Below, one piece after another: positions 6,556 through 7,312 of a stretch of DNA of 7,312 bases. Under the pieces are notes generated by a model, which was not told where the DNA came from, did no database searches, and was given only the letters and a program-made list of their open reading frames with translations. Origin of the DNA: Pseudomonadota bacterium (GTDB lineage Bacteria; Bdellovibrionota; Oligoflexia; Oligoflexales; Oligoflexaceae); contig JAKQGS010000173.1 in assembly GCA_029556045.1 (NCBI GenBank), forward strand, positions 1 to 7,312. Direction: 5' to 3'. Numbering within the stretch: the stretch's first letter is position 1; the number at the start of each line of letters is the position of its first letter. Position numbers and translations under genes: made by a program.

Positions 6556-7312
6556 ATCATCCAGGTCGGCGGAACTAACCGCGTAGCGATACGAGCCTGC
6601 AACCTGAAACGGCTCACCCAGGCGATTGAGGAGGACCCAAAGGCTGTGGTCTTGTCCCCCGTTGCTCTTTTTGTCATGAGGCAATTGTGCTTTGACGGCC
6701 TGCCAAAGTTCCTGCGAACGAAAGCCTTTTAAACTTAGCAGTCGGTCCCACTGCGCCCGTTTTATGAGGCAACCGCCGGTGCGCAGATTGTCGATGATGG
6801 TGTCCCGTTCTTCGGTGGGCAGGTTTACAAGTTTTTCGCTGAGCAGTGTCGCAAAAACCATCCCCAGGGCCACGGCTTCCCCATGCGTCAACCAGACTTC
6901 ATTTTCGGGTGCATCCTCCAGGAACACCGCTTCCAGGGCATGGCCAAGGGTATGGCCAAAGTTCAAAATCGCCCGTATGCCTGATTCCACGGGATCCTGC
7001 TCAACGATATTGGCTTTGATGCGAATGATGTCACAGAGGATCGGAATGTAATGATGCAGGGAATGATGGCGTTCCGCCAAGTGAGGGAGTCGCTCCATAA
7101 GGATTGGATCGTCGCTGAGAAAGGCGTGTTTGTAGCACTCCGCAAGCCCGCTGCGAATTTCCCGCTCTGGGAGTGACTGCAGCCAGCCAGGCCAAACGTA
7201 GACCGCCGATGGGAACGCAAAGAGTCCCACCTGGTTTTTACCAAAGGGCGGGAAATTAACGCCGGTCTTGCCACCGACACAGGCGTCTGCCATCGATAGT
7301 AGCGTGGTCGGG
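6523..7312 (-). CDS. aroB: 3-dehydroquinate synthase AroB, 5' end cut by the window
   Basis: The frame is open to the window edge (P-T-T-L-L-S precede the ATG at 7293), so this internal ATG is not the start. The visible 262 residues are the C-terminal part of a family usually about 360 long; the missing part is the N-terminal NAD-binding region. Signatures are SMADACVGGKTGVN, GLAECYKH (metal-ligand Glu58 and Lys61), NFGHTLGHALE (His120) and HGEAVALGM (His143), with Glu58, His120 and His143 corresponding to the metal ligands. AroB converts DAHP to 3-dehydroquinate, the second step of the shikimate pathway, using NAD+ and a divalent metal in the cytoplasm. About seven extra residues (around EDAPENE) lie between the two metal-ligand histidines compared with the fungal AROM domain, probably a surface loop. 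The final nine codons belong to the direct repeat shared with 5191-5225, so the gene end may be of foreign origin although the frame is intact. Confidence 0.96.
   Translation of the reverse strand, partial: PTTLLSMADACVGGKTGVNFPPFGKNQVGLFAFPSAVYVWPGWLQSLPEREIRSGLAECYKHAFLSDDPILMERLPHLAERHHSLHHYIPILCDIIRIKANIVEQDPVESGIRAILNFGHTLGHALEAVFLEDAPENEVWLTHGEAVALGMVFATLLSEKLVNLPTEERDTIIDNLRTGGCLIKRAQWDRLLSLKGFRSQELWQAVKAQLPHDKKSNGGQDHSLWVLLNRLGEPFQVAGSYRYAVSSADLDDVWPRFLHLII

Overview
This 7.3-kb stretch is chromosomal DNA from a bacterium. The genes point to a free-living, probably Gram-negative organism with acyl-CoA catabolism, de novo aromatic amino acid synthesis and cobalamin-dependent chemistry. 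The lineage cannot be fixed from the sequence; a proteobacterium-like organism is only a guess. Two ordinary metabolic genes lie at the edges, both cut by the window. Between them are one metal-tail transporter gene and two AAA ATPase/DUF4143 genes of the kind usually seen in the accessory genome.

Layout, left to right. (1) 1-2662, plus strand: 3' four-fifths of icmF, the fused GTPase/coenzyme-B12 isobutyryl-CoA mutase. It carries the Phe and Gln pair expected of a butyryl/isobutyryl-CoA enzyme rather than the Tyr and Arg pair of methylmalonyl-CoA mutase. (2) 2663-2805: a 143-nt gap with a weak promoter and an interrupted dyad that runs into the ribosome-binding site of the next gene. (3) 2806-3999, plus strand: first AAA/DUF4143 ATPase. 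(4) 4000-4101: a short convergent gap with no convincing terminator. (5) 4102-5172, minus strand: EamA/DMT-family permease with 25 His in its last 67 residues. (6) 5246-6421, minus strand: second AAA/DUF4143 ATPase, only distantly related to the first. (7) 6422-6522: its promoter region, with a perfect 17-bp inverted repeat around a consensus -10 box. (8) 6523-7312, minus strand: 3' two-thirds of aroB (3-dehydroquinate synthase).

The most striking structure is that the second ATPase gene is bracketed by a 35-bp direct repeat (31/35 identical) which is the 3' end of aroB. The right copy is the working end of aroB (WPRFLHLII, TAA). The left copy, beyond the ATPase gene, still encodes WPRFLHMII followed by TAG in the same orientation. 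Its four differences are two silent changes, one Leu/Met change and one swap between stop codons. This looks like the footprint of an element that entered the 3' end of aroB at an identical 17-bp core and supplied a replacement gene end. The 1,330-bp unit holds only the ATPase gene and its operator-like promoter, with no integrase or transposase.

The left copy lies 20 nt before the permease start codon, so the older order was probably aroB directly followed by the permease. Both ATPase genes sit just downstream of, and on the same strand as, a core metabolic gene. Each has its own dyad-bearing promoter region and encodes a P-loop ATPase with a C-terminal PD-(D/E)XK-like triad. That is consistent with two independent arrivals of self-regulated single-gene cassettes. 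Mobility and regulation are inferences; the repeats, dyads and motifs are read directly from the sequence.
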